Source of the DNA: Phycisphaerales bacterium UBA854
Lineage (GTDB): Bacteria > Planctomycetota > Phycisphaerae > Phycisphaerales > SM1A02
Assembly (NCBI GenBank): GCA_002295885.1
Contig: DBGM01000040.1
Location: forward strand, 1,162 to 65,161
Length of the DNA: 64,000 nucleotides
Direction: 5' to 3'
Shown here in pieces: positions 35,865 through 43,292 of the stretch; the first letter of the stretch is position 1, and each line of letters opens with the position of its first letter. A model generated the notes under the pieces. That model was given only the letters and a program-made list of their open reading frames with translations. It was not told the origin of the DNA and searched no databases. Position numbers and translations under genes: made by a program.

Positions 35865-36173
35865 TCAGCTGCCTGTGTTGTGTTTACGGTCTCGAAGCCT
35901 GCTCTTGTGGTCCGACAGCTGTCGGACCGCGCGATCCATGCACTGGTCGATGCAGGCGTACATGTCCTGGGAGTCTGAGTGGGCGACGATCGGGTCGCCG
36001 TGCTCGATCTTCGATATCACTTCGATCTCGAAGTCGTGGTGTGTCTTGTCGATGATGATTTCGATCCCCTCGATGCGGTCGAAGTAGCGGGGAAGACGTT
36101 CCGCCTTCTTCATCACGTATTCCTCGATCGCGGGAGTCAGTTCCACATGTCGGGCAATGATGTTGATCTGCAT
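35865..36173 (-). CDS. hpf: Ribosome hibernation promoting factor, short form
   Basis: 102 residues. Binds the 30S decoding site and inactivates ribosomes in stationary phase. The start MQINIIARHVELTPAIEEYV and the KAERLPRYFDRI segment are family-typical; there is no C-terminal dimerisation domain, so this is the short form. The start at 36173 is placed by the conserved N-terminus. A 20-bp perfect palindrome lies inside its 3' part. The gene follows DUF502 by 8 bases. Confidence 0.93.
   Translation of the reverse strand: MQINIIARHVELTPAIEEYVMKKAERLPRYFDRIEGIEIIIDKTHHDFEIEVISKIEHGDPIVAHSDSQDMYACIDQCMDRAVRQLSDHKSRLRDRKHNTGS
35909..35928. repeat. 20-bp perfect palindrome within hpf
   Basis: The half-site GGTCCGACAG is followed immediately by its exact complement. 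About 0.06 such palindromes are expected by chance in a window this size. It encodes part of the HPF C-terminal helix, so it could be a hairpin in the mRNA or a protein-binding site. Confidence 0.6.
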
Positions 36174-36181
36174 CGGTCCGT

Positions 36182-37048
36182 TCACTCCTTCTCCGCGGTC
36201 GGGGAGGTCGCATCTCGATCGGGACTCGTACCGTCCACGCCCGTCAGCAGCTGTCCAGGGGGCTGGAGCACGCCGCCGCTGACCGCGAATCCGATCGCCT
36301 CCTCGACACTGATCGGCAGTTCGATGATGTCTTCCTTGGGAATCGTCACCGTGTAGCCGGTGAATGGGGTCGGTGAGCTGGGAATGAAGACCGTGACGGA
36401 GTTGGCCGATCGGGTCGAGATCGTCTTCATGGAGTGCCCGGTCTGGAACCCCACGGACCAGATGCCGCGACGGGGGTACTCCGCGGCCACCACGCGGTTG
36501 AACTTGAGCGGCTGGTTCTGGCTGAACAGGAAGTCCACGATCTGCTTGACGTACCCGTAGATCTTCTCGACCACAGGGATCGAACTGATCAGCCGTTCCA
36601 GGTACCGGTACAGCAGCCGGCCGACGAATCCACCCACCAGACGGCCCGCGATGTAGACCGCGATGATGGCCACGATCAGACCGATGGTCTGGATGTACCA
36701 GTGATCGCTCCACCAGGAGGCGATGACCTCGGTCCGATACTCGGCCAGCAGGGTCGGATCGAGGTCGGTGGCGTCCCGGGCGATGCCGGCGGCCGCCCGC
36801 AGGTCCTCGAGTCTCGTCGGATCGGGAACCGCGCCGGAGAACTTCGCGAGTCCGGGCCAGACCACCATCAGCTGACCGATGCAGTACTGGATGCCCTGGT
36901 TGATGGGCTGGGCCACCGCCTGGCTGATCCACTGGTAGGCCTTCACGAGGATCCACAGCGTCAGTGCCGACGGCAGGACCACCGCGAGTCCGCGGAGGAA
37001 GAACCGCTTGAAGTGTCCCTTAATGGTCTTTTTACGATCCGTGGCCAT
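36182..37048 (-). CDS. DUF502 membrane protein
   Basis: 288 residues. Two TM helices (about 16-40 and 120-150) and conserved DUF502 segments: IPVVEKIYGYVKQ, VGFQTGH and TVFIPSSPTPFTGY, the last near residue 220. DUF502 proteins are inner-membrane proteins of unknown function. The loop between the helices (55-115) is longer than in short family members. It heads the hpf-ptsN-ptsH unit with 8-11-base gaps. A TATCAT lies about 40 bases upstream of the ATG. Confidence 0.9.
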   Translation of the reverse strand: MATDRKKTIKGHFKRFFLRGLAVVLPSALTLWILVKAYQWISQAVAQPINQGIQYCIGQLMVVWPGLAKFSGAVPDPTRLEDLRAAAGIARDATDLDPTLLAEYRTEVIASWWSDHWYIQTIGLIVAIIAVYIAGRLVGGFVGRLLYRYLERLISSIPVVEKIYGYVKQIVDFLFSQNQPLKFNRVVAAEYPRRGIWSVGFQTGHSMKTISTRSANSVTVFIPSSPTPFTGYTVTIPKEDIIELPISVEEAIGFAVSGGVLQPPGQLLTGVDGTSPDRDATSPTAEKE

Positions 37049-37093
37049 GTGGTGTCCGGAGGCTGAGGTTCGATTGCAGGATCATGATAGCCG

Positions 37094-37708
37094 TCAGGCC
37101 AGGGGCTCGTGCCCCGGAGGGGCGACGTGGACCCGGTCCGCGTCCAGCCGTAGACGTCCTTCCGCGAAGAGGGTGATGGCTTCGGGGTATACGTCGCATT
37201 CGATCGTGAACACGCGGGCGGCGAGGGATTCCACCGTGTCACCGGGCTCCACCATGCACGCGCGTTGGATGATCACCGGGCCATGATCGTATTCCTCGTC
37301 CACGAAGTGGACCGTGCAGCCGGTGTTGGGGATGCCGGATTCGAGGACGGCGGCGTGCACCCGGTCTCCGTACATCCCGCGTCCTCCGAAGGCGGGAAGC
37401 AGCGAGGGGTGGATGTTCATGACCCGTCCCTCCATCCACGGCTCGAGGCGCAGGTGTCGCAGCCAGCCGCAGAGGCAGACCAGATCGTGGCGATCGGGGT
37501 CCAGCAGGGAGGAGACGTCCCCGTCCTCCGCGATGTGGACCTTGAATCCGCGGGCCCGGGCCCGCTCGACGCCCGCGGCGTCCGCCCGCGAACTGACGAC
37601 GGTGTCGATCCGCGCGTTCAGCCTGGCGTCGTCGATCCGATCGACGAGGTTCATCAATGTCCGTCCGCCACCGCTGAGCAGGGCTGCGATGCGAAGGGGG
37701 GCGGTCAC
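37094..37708 (-). CDS. purN: Phosphoribosylglycinamide formyltransferase
   Basis: 204 residues. Transfers a formyl group from 10-formyl-THF to GAR. The N-terminal LLSGGGRTLMNL loop and the catalytic NIHPSLLPAFGG segment, with later HFVDEEYDHGPVI (catalytic Asp), are all present. The start is GTG 37708, overlapping the thioesterase stop (GTGA) with GGGAG 5 bases upstream. With purD at 2510 it covers two consecutive purine steps, but the two genes are not adjacent. Confidence 0.95.
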   Translation of the reverse strand: MTAPLRIAALLSGGGRTLMNLVDRIDDARLNARIDTVVSSRADAAGVERARARGFKVHIAEDGDVSSLLDPDRHDLVCLCGWLRHLRLEPWMEGRVMNIHPSLLPAFGGRGMYGDRVHAAVLESGIPNTGCTVHFVDEEYDHGPVIIQRACMVEPGDTVESLAARVFTIECDVYPEAITLFAEGRLRLDADRVHVAPPGHEPLA

Positions 37709-38118
37709 GTCAACTCCCTGTCGCGGGGATCCAGGGTCGACGGGTCCTTGAACGGCACCGGACGGCCCGACCCGTCGACGCTGACCATCGTGAGACTGCC
37801 GGACGTGACGTGGATGGTGTCGTTGGAGTTGTAGCGATCCGCATAGACATCGACGCCGATGCGGATGGAGCTCGTGCCCGCATGCAGGACCCTGGTGTAC
37901 AGCGACACGACATCGCCGGTGAAGACCGGCTTGAGGAACTCGACCTTGTCGAAGGCCACGGTCACCCAGCGATGCAGACCATGCTTGTGGGCCTCGTCGT
38001 AGCCCGCCTGGTCGATCAGGGAAAGGATGACGCCGCCGAAGATGGTGCCGAAGGCATTGGTGTCCTTGGGCATCATGTGGACGCGGAGGGCGAGTTCGCC
38101 TTCGGGTGTTCCAGTCAT
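37705..38118 (-). CDS. Acyl-CoA thioesterase, hotdog fold (YciA-like)
   Basis: 137 residues. The single hotdog domain has the family pattern NAFGTIFGGVILSLIDQAGY, followed by strand VTVAFDKVEFLKPVFTGDVV, typical of YciA/BACH-type acyl-CoA thioesterases. Start MTGTPE at 38118 is preferred over 38151. Translationally coupled to purN by a 4-base overlap. The physiological acyl-CoA is unknown. Confidence 0.88.
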   Translation of the reverse strand: MTGTPEGELALRVHMMPKDTNAFGTIFGGVILSLIDQAGYDEAHKHGLHRWVTVAFDKVEFLKPVFTGDVVSLYTRVLHAGTSSIRIGVDVYADRYNSNDTIHVTSGSLTMVSVDGSGRPVPFKDPSTLDPRDRELT

Positions 38119-38147
38119 GCACCCATCATCGGGCCCCGGAGGCGGGA

Positions 38148-39386
38148 TCACAAGCCGGTGAGCTCGTACATTCCGGATTCGTTGCGTTCGAGCCGGCGTC
38201 GTTCCAGATGCCAGCGGGCCAGCAGGCGGGGGAAGAAGTCCTCCGCGGCGATCGGTGCCGGTCCGTCTCCGGAGTGCGGGGCCACCCAGTTCGGCATGAA
38301 CCGCTGGGCAAGCAGCCTGGCCACGGCCCGTGCTTCGGGTCGATCGTGGAGACAGTCCTCCAGCAGGGGTTGCATCAGCGACGGGTCACCCGAGATCAGG
38401 CGGGTGAGGATGGGGGGGTACCAGAGGCGGTCGGGAGTCCGGTGCATCGCCCGCCATGCAAACTCCCCCGGATCGTCGTCGGTGGTCGGTCGATCCATGG
38501 CATCAAGGGCCAGTCGCATGGTCAGTCTCGTCGCGGGTTCCCGTTCGATCAGCATGGCTTCCGCAACCGCCGTGCCGTCCTCTCCCCGCAATGCCGCCAG
38601 CAGGGCGGCGGTCCGTCTTCGGTGCGGATCGGCATTGTCCAGTCGGACCCGAATGCGTTCCGGGCCGATGTCACGCCGTTCTGGCGCATCCGGGCTCAGT
38701 ACGGCGTCGACCAGTCGGTCGTCGGAATCGATGTCGTCGCCGGCCGTTCGGTCGGGCGGCGTCGCCTTCCCTCGCAGCGGACGGGGGCCATCGGTGAGCC
38801 ACGCACGGTAGGGCTCCGCCCACGCCGTCCGATGCGGGGGAAGTCGATCGAGGACCAGTTCGAGTCGGGGGGTCATCCCCGCCCAGGCGGCGAGCGATGT
38901 GAAGACTGCATCTGCGGTGGTCGGATCACCGTGTCCGAGGATGGATACGGTGGGATCGATCACGTGGAGCGGGTCCGCGTCCAGCGGGGCCGCTTCCAAC
39001 GTCCGCACCACGTCTTCGTGATCCAGGACGTGCCCGCGACGGTTCAGCAGTCGAAGGTGGCGTGCGACGAGCCGGGGCGGTTGGGTCTCCCAACCCCAGC
39101 ATCCGATCCGCTGCAACTGATCAGCGCCGTGAAGCAGCGCCTCGTCGGGCGCATCGTGCAGCACCCCGTTGAGCGTCTCCAGCGACGTCGCCGCCCGGGG
39201 GACGATTCCGTCCTCGGCGGTGTTCCACCATGTCCATGCAGCGGACCGGCGTTCGGCGTCGCGTGAAGCGACCGCGTCGATTCGGGCCGAGTCCCTCCAG
39301 GACGGGATGAGCCACACGCCGAGCACGATGCCCAGCAGCAGTGCGCCACCACCCGTGATCAGCCACGATGATCTCACGGCTCTCAT
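38148..39386 (-). CDS. Membrane-anchored hypothetical protein
   Basis: 412 residues. One TM helix at about 8-28 anchors a helical, Arg- and Asp-rich extracytoplasmic domain with repeat-like segments (for example LAQRFMPNWVAPH and LISGDPSLMQPLLED). No family was recognised; the pattern of helices recalls HEAT-type repeats but is weak. The start at 39386 overlaps the stop of the DUF4159 gene (ATGA), so it is co-translated with it and probably works with it. Confidence 0.72.
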   Translation of the reverse strand: MRAVRSSWLITGGGALLLGIVLGVWLIPSWRDSARIDAVASRDAERRSAAWTWWNTAEDGIVPRAATSLETLNGVLHDAPDEALLHGADQLQRIGCWGWETQPPRLVARHLRLLNRRGHVLDHEDVVRTLEAAPLDADPLHVIDPTVSILGHGDPTTADAVFTSLAAWAGMTPRLELVLDRLPPHRTAWAEPYRAWLTDGPRPLRGKATPPDRTAGDDIDSDDRLVDAVLSPDAPERRDIGPERIRVRLDNADPHRRRTAALLAALRGEDGTAVAEAMLIEREPATRLTMRLALDAMDRPTTDDDPGEFAWRAMHRTPDRLWYPPILTRLISGDPSLMQPLLEDCLHDRPEARAVARLLAQRFMPNWVAPHSGDGPAPIAAEDFFPRLLARWHLERRRLERNESGMYELTGL

Positions 39387-41806
39387 GGCGCTGTGGGACG
39401 GCTGGCGATTCCGTGGCGAATGAGATTGGCCATCAGCCGTACGGCGGAGTCGTGGTCGTACCCGTGGATGCCCCAGCCCGGCTGATCGAGCAGGGCGTGA
39501 CTGAGGTCCTCCCGGCTGAAGAAGATCGCCGGGCGGTCGTTTACCTCGATGCACCGGAGTCTTGGTTCCCGTTCTCCGGCGCCGAAAACCTCCATGACGG
39601 AATAGGGCGTCCAACGCACGGAGGAGCAGTCCACGGCATCGGCCAGTCCGTCACCGGTGATCACGGCCGTCCGCCGTGCGGATCGCACCGGAGCGGAGAA
39701 TCGATCCATCGCCGCCTGTTCCAGGGTGGCGGCGAAGACGCCGGCGTCGGAACCACCCGCGTGTTCGATCAGCACGACGCCCTGATCACGACGGACGTAC
39801 TGTTCGATGGCCTGCCAGTCGGCTTCGCTGAGCGAAGTCGCCTCGGTTCCCGAAAGCACCAGCAGATCGGGGCGACCATTTCGCGCGAGATCGGGAATGC
39901 GGCGATCGCGTACGGTCAGGAAGATGTCGTGGGATTCCGCGAGTGCACTCTGGAGTCCCCGCATCGCGTCCGGTTCGGCTTTCCAGTTTCCGCCATGGAC
40001 ACCACGAACCAGCGAGGCGGTTGTGGATCCACGGGGATCGGTCCAGTCCGCCCGGGCGGCATCCAGTCGCGGCCGAAAGCGGTTCATGCCGGAGGCCTGT
40101 GCGTGGATGTTGGAAAGCGTCTGCAGGATCGACTCCGACCGGCGGTTGATCACCTGGAGGTCGGCGGTGATGTCTCCGCCGGGGACCAGCAGGATCTGAT
40201 CCCGGACGCCGTTGGACAGCGAGAGGACCTTGGCTCGCTTGCCTACCTTGACCGGGTAGCGGTAGATCGGGTCATCCTGCGCCACGATGTCCCATTCGGC
40301 TACGGGATTGAGCAGGGTGGCCATGTCCTTCACGCTGTCGGCGAAGGCACTCGATCGTCCTTCGTTGATGGCGAGGACCAGTCCGCCGCGGGCGATGAAG
40401 CGGCGTATCTTCTCCACTTCGGCGATCGACGGTGGGCGGGGTGGTCGTTCACCCTCTGAGAGGGTGCCGTTGGTTCGTCGCTCCAGGTAGGCGGTGGATT
40501 CCTTTCGGAACGTGCGAATCGCATCCCGCTGGGGTGTGATCCAGGGGAGTTCCTTGTCGGACACGATGCAGAGGATGGGCGCGTCGAGCCAGGTCTCGGG
40601 CTCGGTCTCGATGTCGACGACCTGCCAGTTGACATCGATTTCACGTTCTTCGCTCAGCCAGCGGGTCCAGTTCACCATGTCGCGGGGACGGTTGTTCCAT
40701 CGGCCTTCGAACCGGAGCTTGTTCACCGCGATGGGCGCCCGACCCCGGCTCAGGAAGAGCAGTGAGAAGCAGAGTTCACGGAGCGCGGACGCCTTTCCGT
40801 CCGGTCCGTAGGAGGATTTGAGCACCAGCTCGCCGCCGCCGTCGTCGAACAGACGATCCAGAATCGTCGCGGCACCCTCCCGGAACCAGTCGTGCCCTCC
40901 GAAGGTCCGCAGTCCGCCCGCGAGCGCCACCCGCTCCACCGCGTACTGGTAGTACATCGGGAATTTGTTGCCGCGACCGCCGCCCGGGTTGCGTCTCGGG
41001 TCGTAGTTCGAGTCCATCCAGCTCAGCCCACGTTCAATGGCGTCGGAGACCGGTGAGGAAGTGTCCCGGCTGAGTGGTCGGTACTCCTCGGCGTGCAGCA
41101 GTTCCTGCGTGATGTAGAGCGTCAGCAGTCCCGCGGCGGTCATCGAACCGCTGCTTCGCGGTTGTCCGGTCGAAGGGTAGTGCCAGGCGCCGTCGGGCAA
41201 CTGGTTCCGGATCGTGATGCGTTCGAGGGCATCGAGGAGTCCCGGAGGAACGACGACGCCGCGACGGCTGGCGGCCCAGAGGGCCAGGATGCCGAAGTGC
41301 CGCACCGACGGTGACGGACGTGACAGGGTTTGGTTCGGACTCGCCCGGTAGCCCCACCCGGCCGCGTCTGCATTCCAACTGTCCACAAGCCAGTTGGCAT
41401 CCTGTTGCAGCCGGGGTCGGAACCGTTGTGGAAGTTCGGCCCAGATGGCCGCCCGGGTCGAGACCGCGTAGGTGCCCCGGAGTTCCGCCCGCTCGAGGTC
41501 CGCCAGCGGTTTCTTGAATCGTGGATCCTGATAGCTTTCCCCGGCGGTGATCAGGGCCAGGCACGCCAGTGCCGTGTACCCACCCAGGTGCTGGTTGGTA
41601 CTTTCGCCTTTCGGCATCTTCACCGGATCCCAGTGCCGATCGGGGTCCTGATGGGACCAGATCATCTCGATGATGGCTTCCCGGGCTTCTTCGACCGTCG
41701 CATCGGTCAGCGAGTCGGGATCGACGGCGAGCAGGCCGCTCGCCGGTGCGAGCAGCAGGAGGAGCAGGCAGATTGGTCCGGGGCGGTGCTTCATGAATGG
41801 AATCAT
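39383..41806 (-). CDS. DUF4159 protein with N-terminal terpenoid-cyclase-like toroid
   Basis: About 807 residues with a signal peptide (hydrophobic run LLLLLLAPASGLLA). Residues 40-330 repeat helix pairs with Gly and aromatic residues (GGYTALACLALITAG, PDGAWHYP), as in prenyltransferase/squalene-cyclase alpha-alpha toroids. The C-terminal 260 residues fit DUF4159: NRFRPRLDAARADW and the late GIHGYDHDSAVRLMANLIRHG motif. The middle resembles a glutamine-amidotransferase-like fold. Start 41806 (AGGATAGG nearby) or 41794. Its function is not known; coupling to the TM protein suggests an envelope role. Confidence 0.78.
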   Translation of the reverse strand: MIPFMKHRPGPICLLLLLLAPASGLLAVDPDSLTDATVEEAREAIIEMIWSHQDPDRHWDPVKMPKGESTNQHLGGYTALACLALITAGESYQDPRFKKPLADLERAELRGTYAVSTRAAIWAELPQRFRPRLQQDANWLVDSWNADAAGWGYRASPNQTLSRPSPSVRHFGILALWAASRRGVVVPPGLLDALERITIRNQLPDGAWHYPSTGQPRSSGSMTAAGLLTLYITQELLHAEEYRPLSRDTSSPVSDAIERGLSWMDSNYDPRRNPGGGRGNKFPMYYQYAVERVALAGGLRTFGGHDWFREGAATILDRLFDDGGGELVLKSSYGPDGKASALRELCFSLLFLSRGRAPIAVNKLRFEGRWNNRPRDMVNWTRWLSEEREIDVNWQVVDIETEPETWLDAPILCIVSDKELPWITPQRDAIRTFRKESTAYLERRTNGTLSEGERPPRPPSIAEVEKIRRFIARGGLVLAINEGRSSAFADSVKDMATLLNPVAEWDIVAQDDPIYRYPVKVGKRAKVLSLSNGVRDQILLVPGGDITADLQVINRRSESILQTLSNIHAQASGMNRFRPRLDAARADWTDPRGSTTASLVRGVHGGNWKAEPDAMRGLQSALAESHDIFLTVRDRRIPDLARNGRPDLLVLSGTEATSLSEADWQAIEQYVRRDQGVVLIEHAGGSDAGVFAATLEQAAMDRFSAPVRSARRTAVITGDGLADAVDCSSVRWTPYSVMEVFGAGEREPRLRCIEVNDRPAIFFSREDLSHALLDQPGWGIHGYDHDSAVRLMANLIRHGIASRPTAP

Positions 41807-41837
41807 CCTATCCTGATGCCATGAGATGCTGGCCTGA

Positions 41838-42500
41838 ATGGCCACAAGGCGGACCAAGGAAATGAACGGATTCGATCCTGAATACCTGAAGCCCTACCTC
41901 GACGCCGTTGCGTCGTCCGGTGCGGGATTCGATGCGACGCTCTGGTCGTCCCGGGAGGGGCAGCAGCGGCGTTTCCACATGCTGGCAACATTGGCCGGTC
42001 TCGAGGCGGACGAACCCGGGATCATTCTGGATCTCGGCTGCGGCGTCGGTGATCTGGCCCGCTATCTGGTGGAGCAGGACCTGCCCTTCAGCGGGTACCT
42101 CGGTCTCGATGCGGTGCCGGAGATGGTCGAGGTCGCGGCCGAGTTCGATGATTCCCGGTGTGGATTCATGGTGGCGGATCCCGTTCGTGATGATGACGTC
42201 CTCGATTCGGTTTCGGCGGACTGGGTGTTCATTTCCGGAACGCTGAACTCCATGGACGAATCGACGGCCCGGTCGCTGGTGGAACGTGCCTACGGAGCCG
42301 CACGCCGGGGCGTTGTCTTCAACTTCCTCTCCGACCGTCCCCATCCGGAATGGGACGGCCGGGATCTGAGTCCCGCGAGTCGGTTCGATACCGTCTCCTG
42401 GATCGATTGGGCCCTTTCGAACACGCCGCTGGTGCGTTTCGACCAGCAGTACTACCGCGGTCACGACGCCACGATCGCAATGCGGCATGTCGACGACTGA
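41838..42500 (+). CDS. SAM-dependent class I methyltransferase
   Basis: 220 residues. The SAM-binding loop LDLGCGVGDLARYL is canonical, followed by YLGLDAVPEMVE. The C-terminal beta-strands are complete. Start 41838 is the longest; 41862 (MNGFD) has AAGGAA close by. It is 31 bases from the divergent DUF4159 gene and precedes the amidotransferase at 42544 by 43 bases. Substrate unknown. Confidence 0.85.
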   Translation: MATRRTKEMNGFDPEYLKPYLDAVASSGAGFDATLWSSREGQQRRFHMLATLAGLEADEPGIILDLGCGVGDLARYLVEQDLPFSGYLGLDAVPEMVEVAAEFDDSRCGFMVADPVRDDDVLDSVSADWVFISGTLNSMDESTARSLVERAYGAARRGVVFNFLSDRPHPEWDGRDLSPASRFDTVSWIDWALSNTPLVRFDQQYYRGHDATIAMRHVDD

Positions 42501-42508
42501 CACGGCAC

Positions 42509-42537
42509 TTGCCGTGGCGGCCGCCCGGGCGTAGTCT
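42509..42537 (+). promoter_or_regulatory. Promoter of the GMP-synthase-like amidotransferase
   Basis: TTGCCG (42509-42514), 17-base spacer, TAGTCT (42532-42537), then 6 bases and ATG. The -35 matches 4 of 6 and the -10 box 4 of 6; the short distance suggests a leaderless transcript. Confidence 0.5.
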
Positions 42538-42543
42538 CCGCGC

Positions 42544-43284
42544 ATGCCTACCATCGTCTTCGAATGCAGTGATCTCGCCGGCGCCCGCAGAATGGGCGTC
42601 ACGCTTCAGAACCACGGACACCGCATCGACACCAGGCGACTGCACCGTGGGGACGCCGTGCCGTCGGACCTGGTCGACGTCGACGCCGTACTCTGCTTCG
42701 GCGGACCGCAGTCGGCGAACGACGACGGTCTGCCCTGGATGGCACCACTGCTCGACTTTATCCGCGCAGCGCACGATGCGGAGATTCCCATGTTCGGTGT
42801 CTGCCTCGGTTCCCAATTGCTCGCCCGCGCCCTGGGCGGGACGGTCACGGAAATGGAGCAGGGCCCGCGTCTCGGATGGGCGGTAGTGGATCTGTCCCCC
42901 GATGGCCGTGAGGATCCGCTGCACAAGGGACTGCCCTGGAAATGGATGCAGTTCCACTGGAATCGGGACACCGTCGGAGAACTGCCGGCCGGAGCGCGGG
43001 TGCTGAGCCGGGGCGATCGCGGCGACGTGCAGGGGTGGCGGCTCGGCGTCCGGACCTACGGAGTGCAGTACCATCCCGAGGTCGACGCCGGACAGATCGA
43101 GGCCTGGACGGCCGACGATGCGGAACTGATTCGGGAACTCGGACTCGACGTGGCGGCTCTCGAGGTCGACACGGATCGGCAGTTCGCCCACTTCGAGCGC
43201 CTCACCGACCGGTACTTCGAGACCATCGCGATGCTGCTCATGCCGCTGGATCGTCGCCAGCAGTATGCGGCCCACATGCCCTGA
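42544..43284 (+). CDS. Class I glutamine amidotransferase (GMP-synthase-like)
   Basis: 246 residues. The catalytic triad is visible: Cys97 in FGVCLGSQ, His187 and Glu189 in YHPEV. The fold matches stand-alone GATase1 proteins related to the GMP synthase glutaminase domain; the acceptor substrate is unknown. Its promoter places the -10 box 6 bases before the ATG. It is convergent with dxs, with an 8-base gap. Confidence 0.9.
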   Translation: MPTIVFECSDLAGARRMGVTLQNHGHRIDTRRLHRGDAVPSDLVDVDAVLCFGGPQSANDDGLPWMAPLLDFIRAAHDAEIPMFGVCLGSQLLARALGGTVTEMEQGPRLGWAVVDLSPDGREDPLHKGLPWKWMQFHWNRDTVGELPAGARVLSRGDRGDVQGWRLGVRTYGVQYHPEVDAGQIEAWTADDAELIRELGLDVAALEVDTDRQFAHFERLTDRYFETIAMLLMPLDRRQQYAAHMP

Positions 43285-43292
43285 TTGAATGC

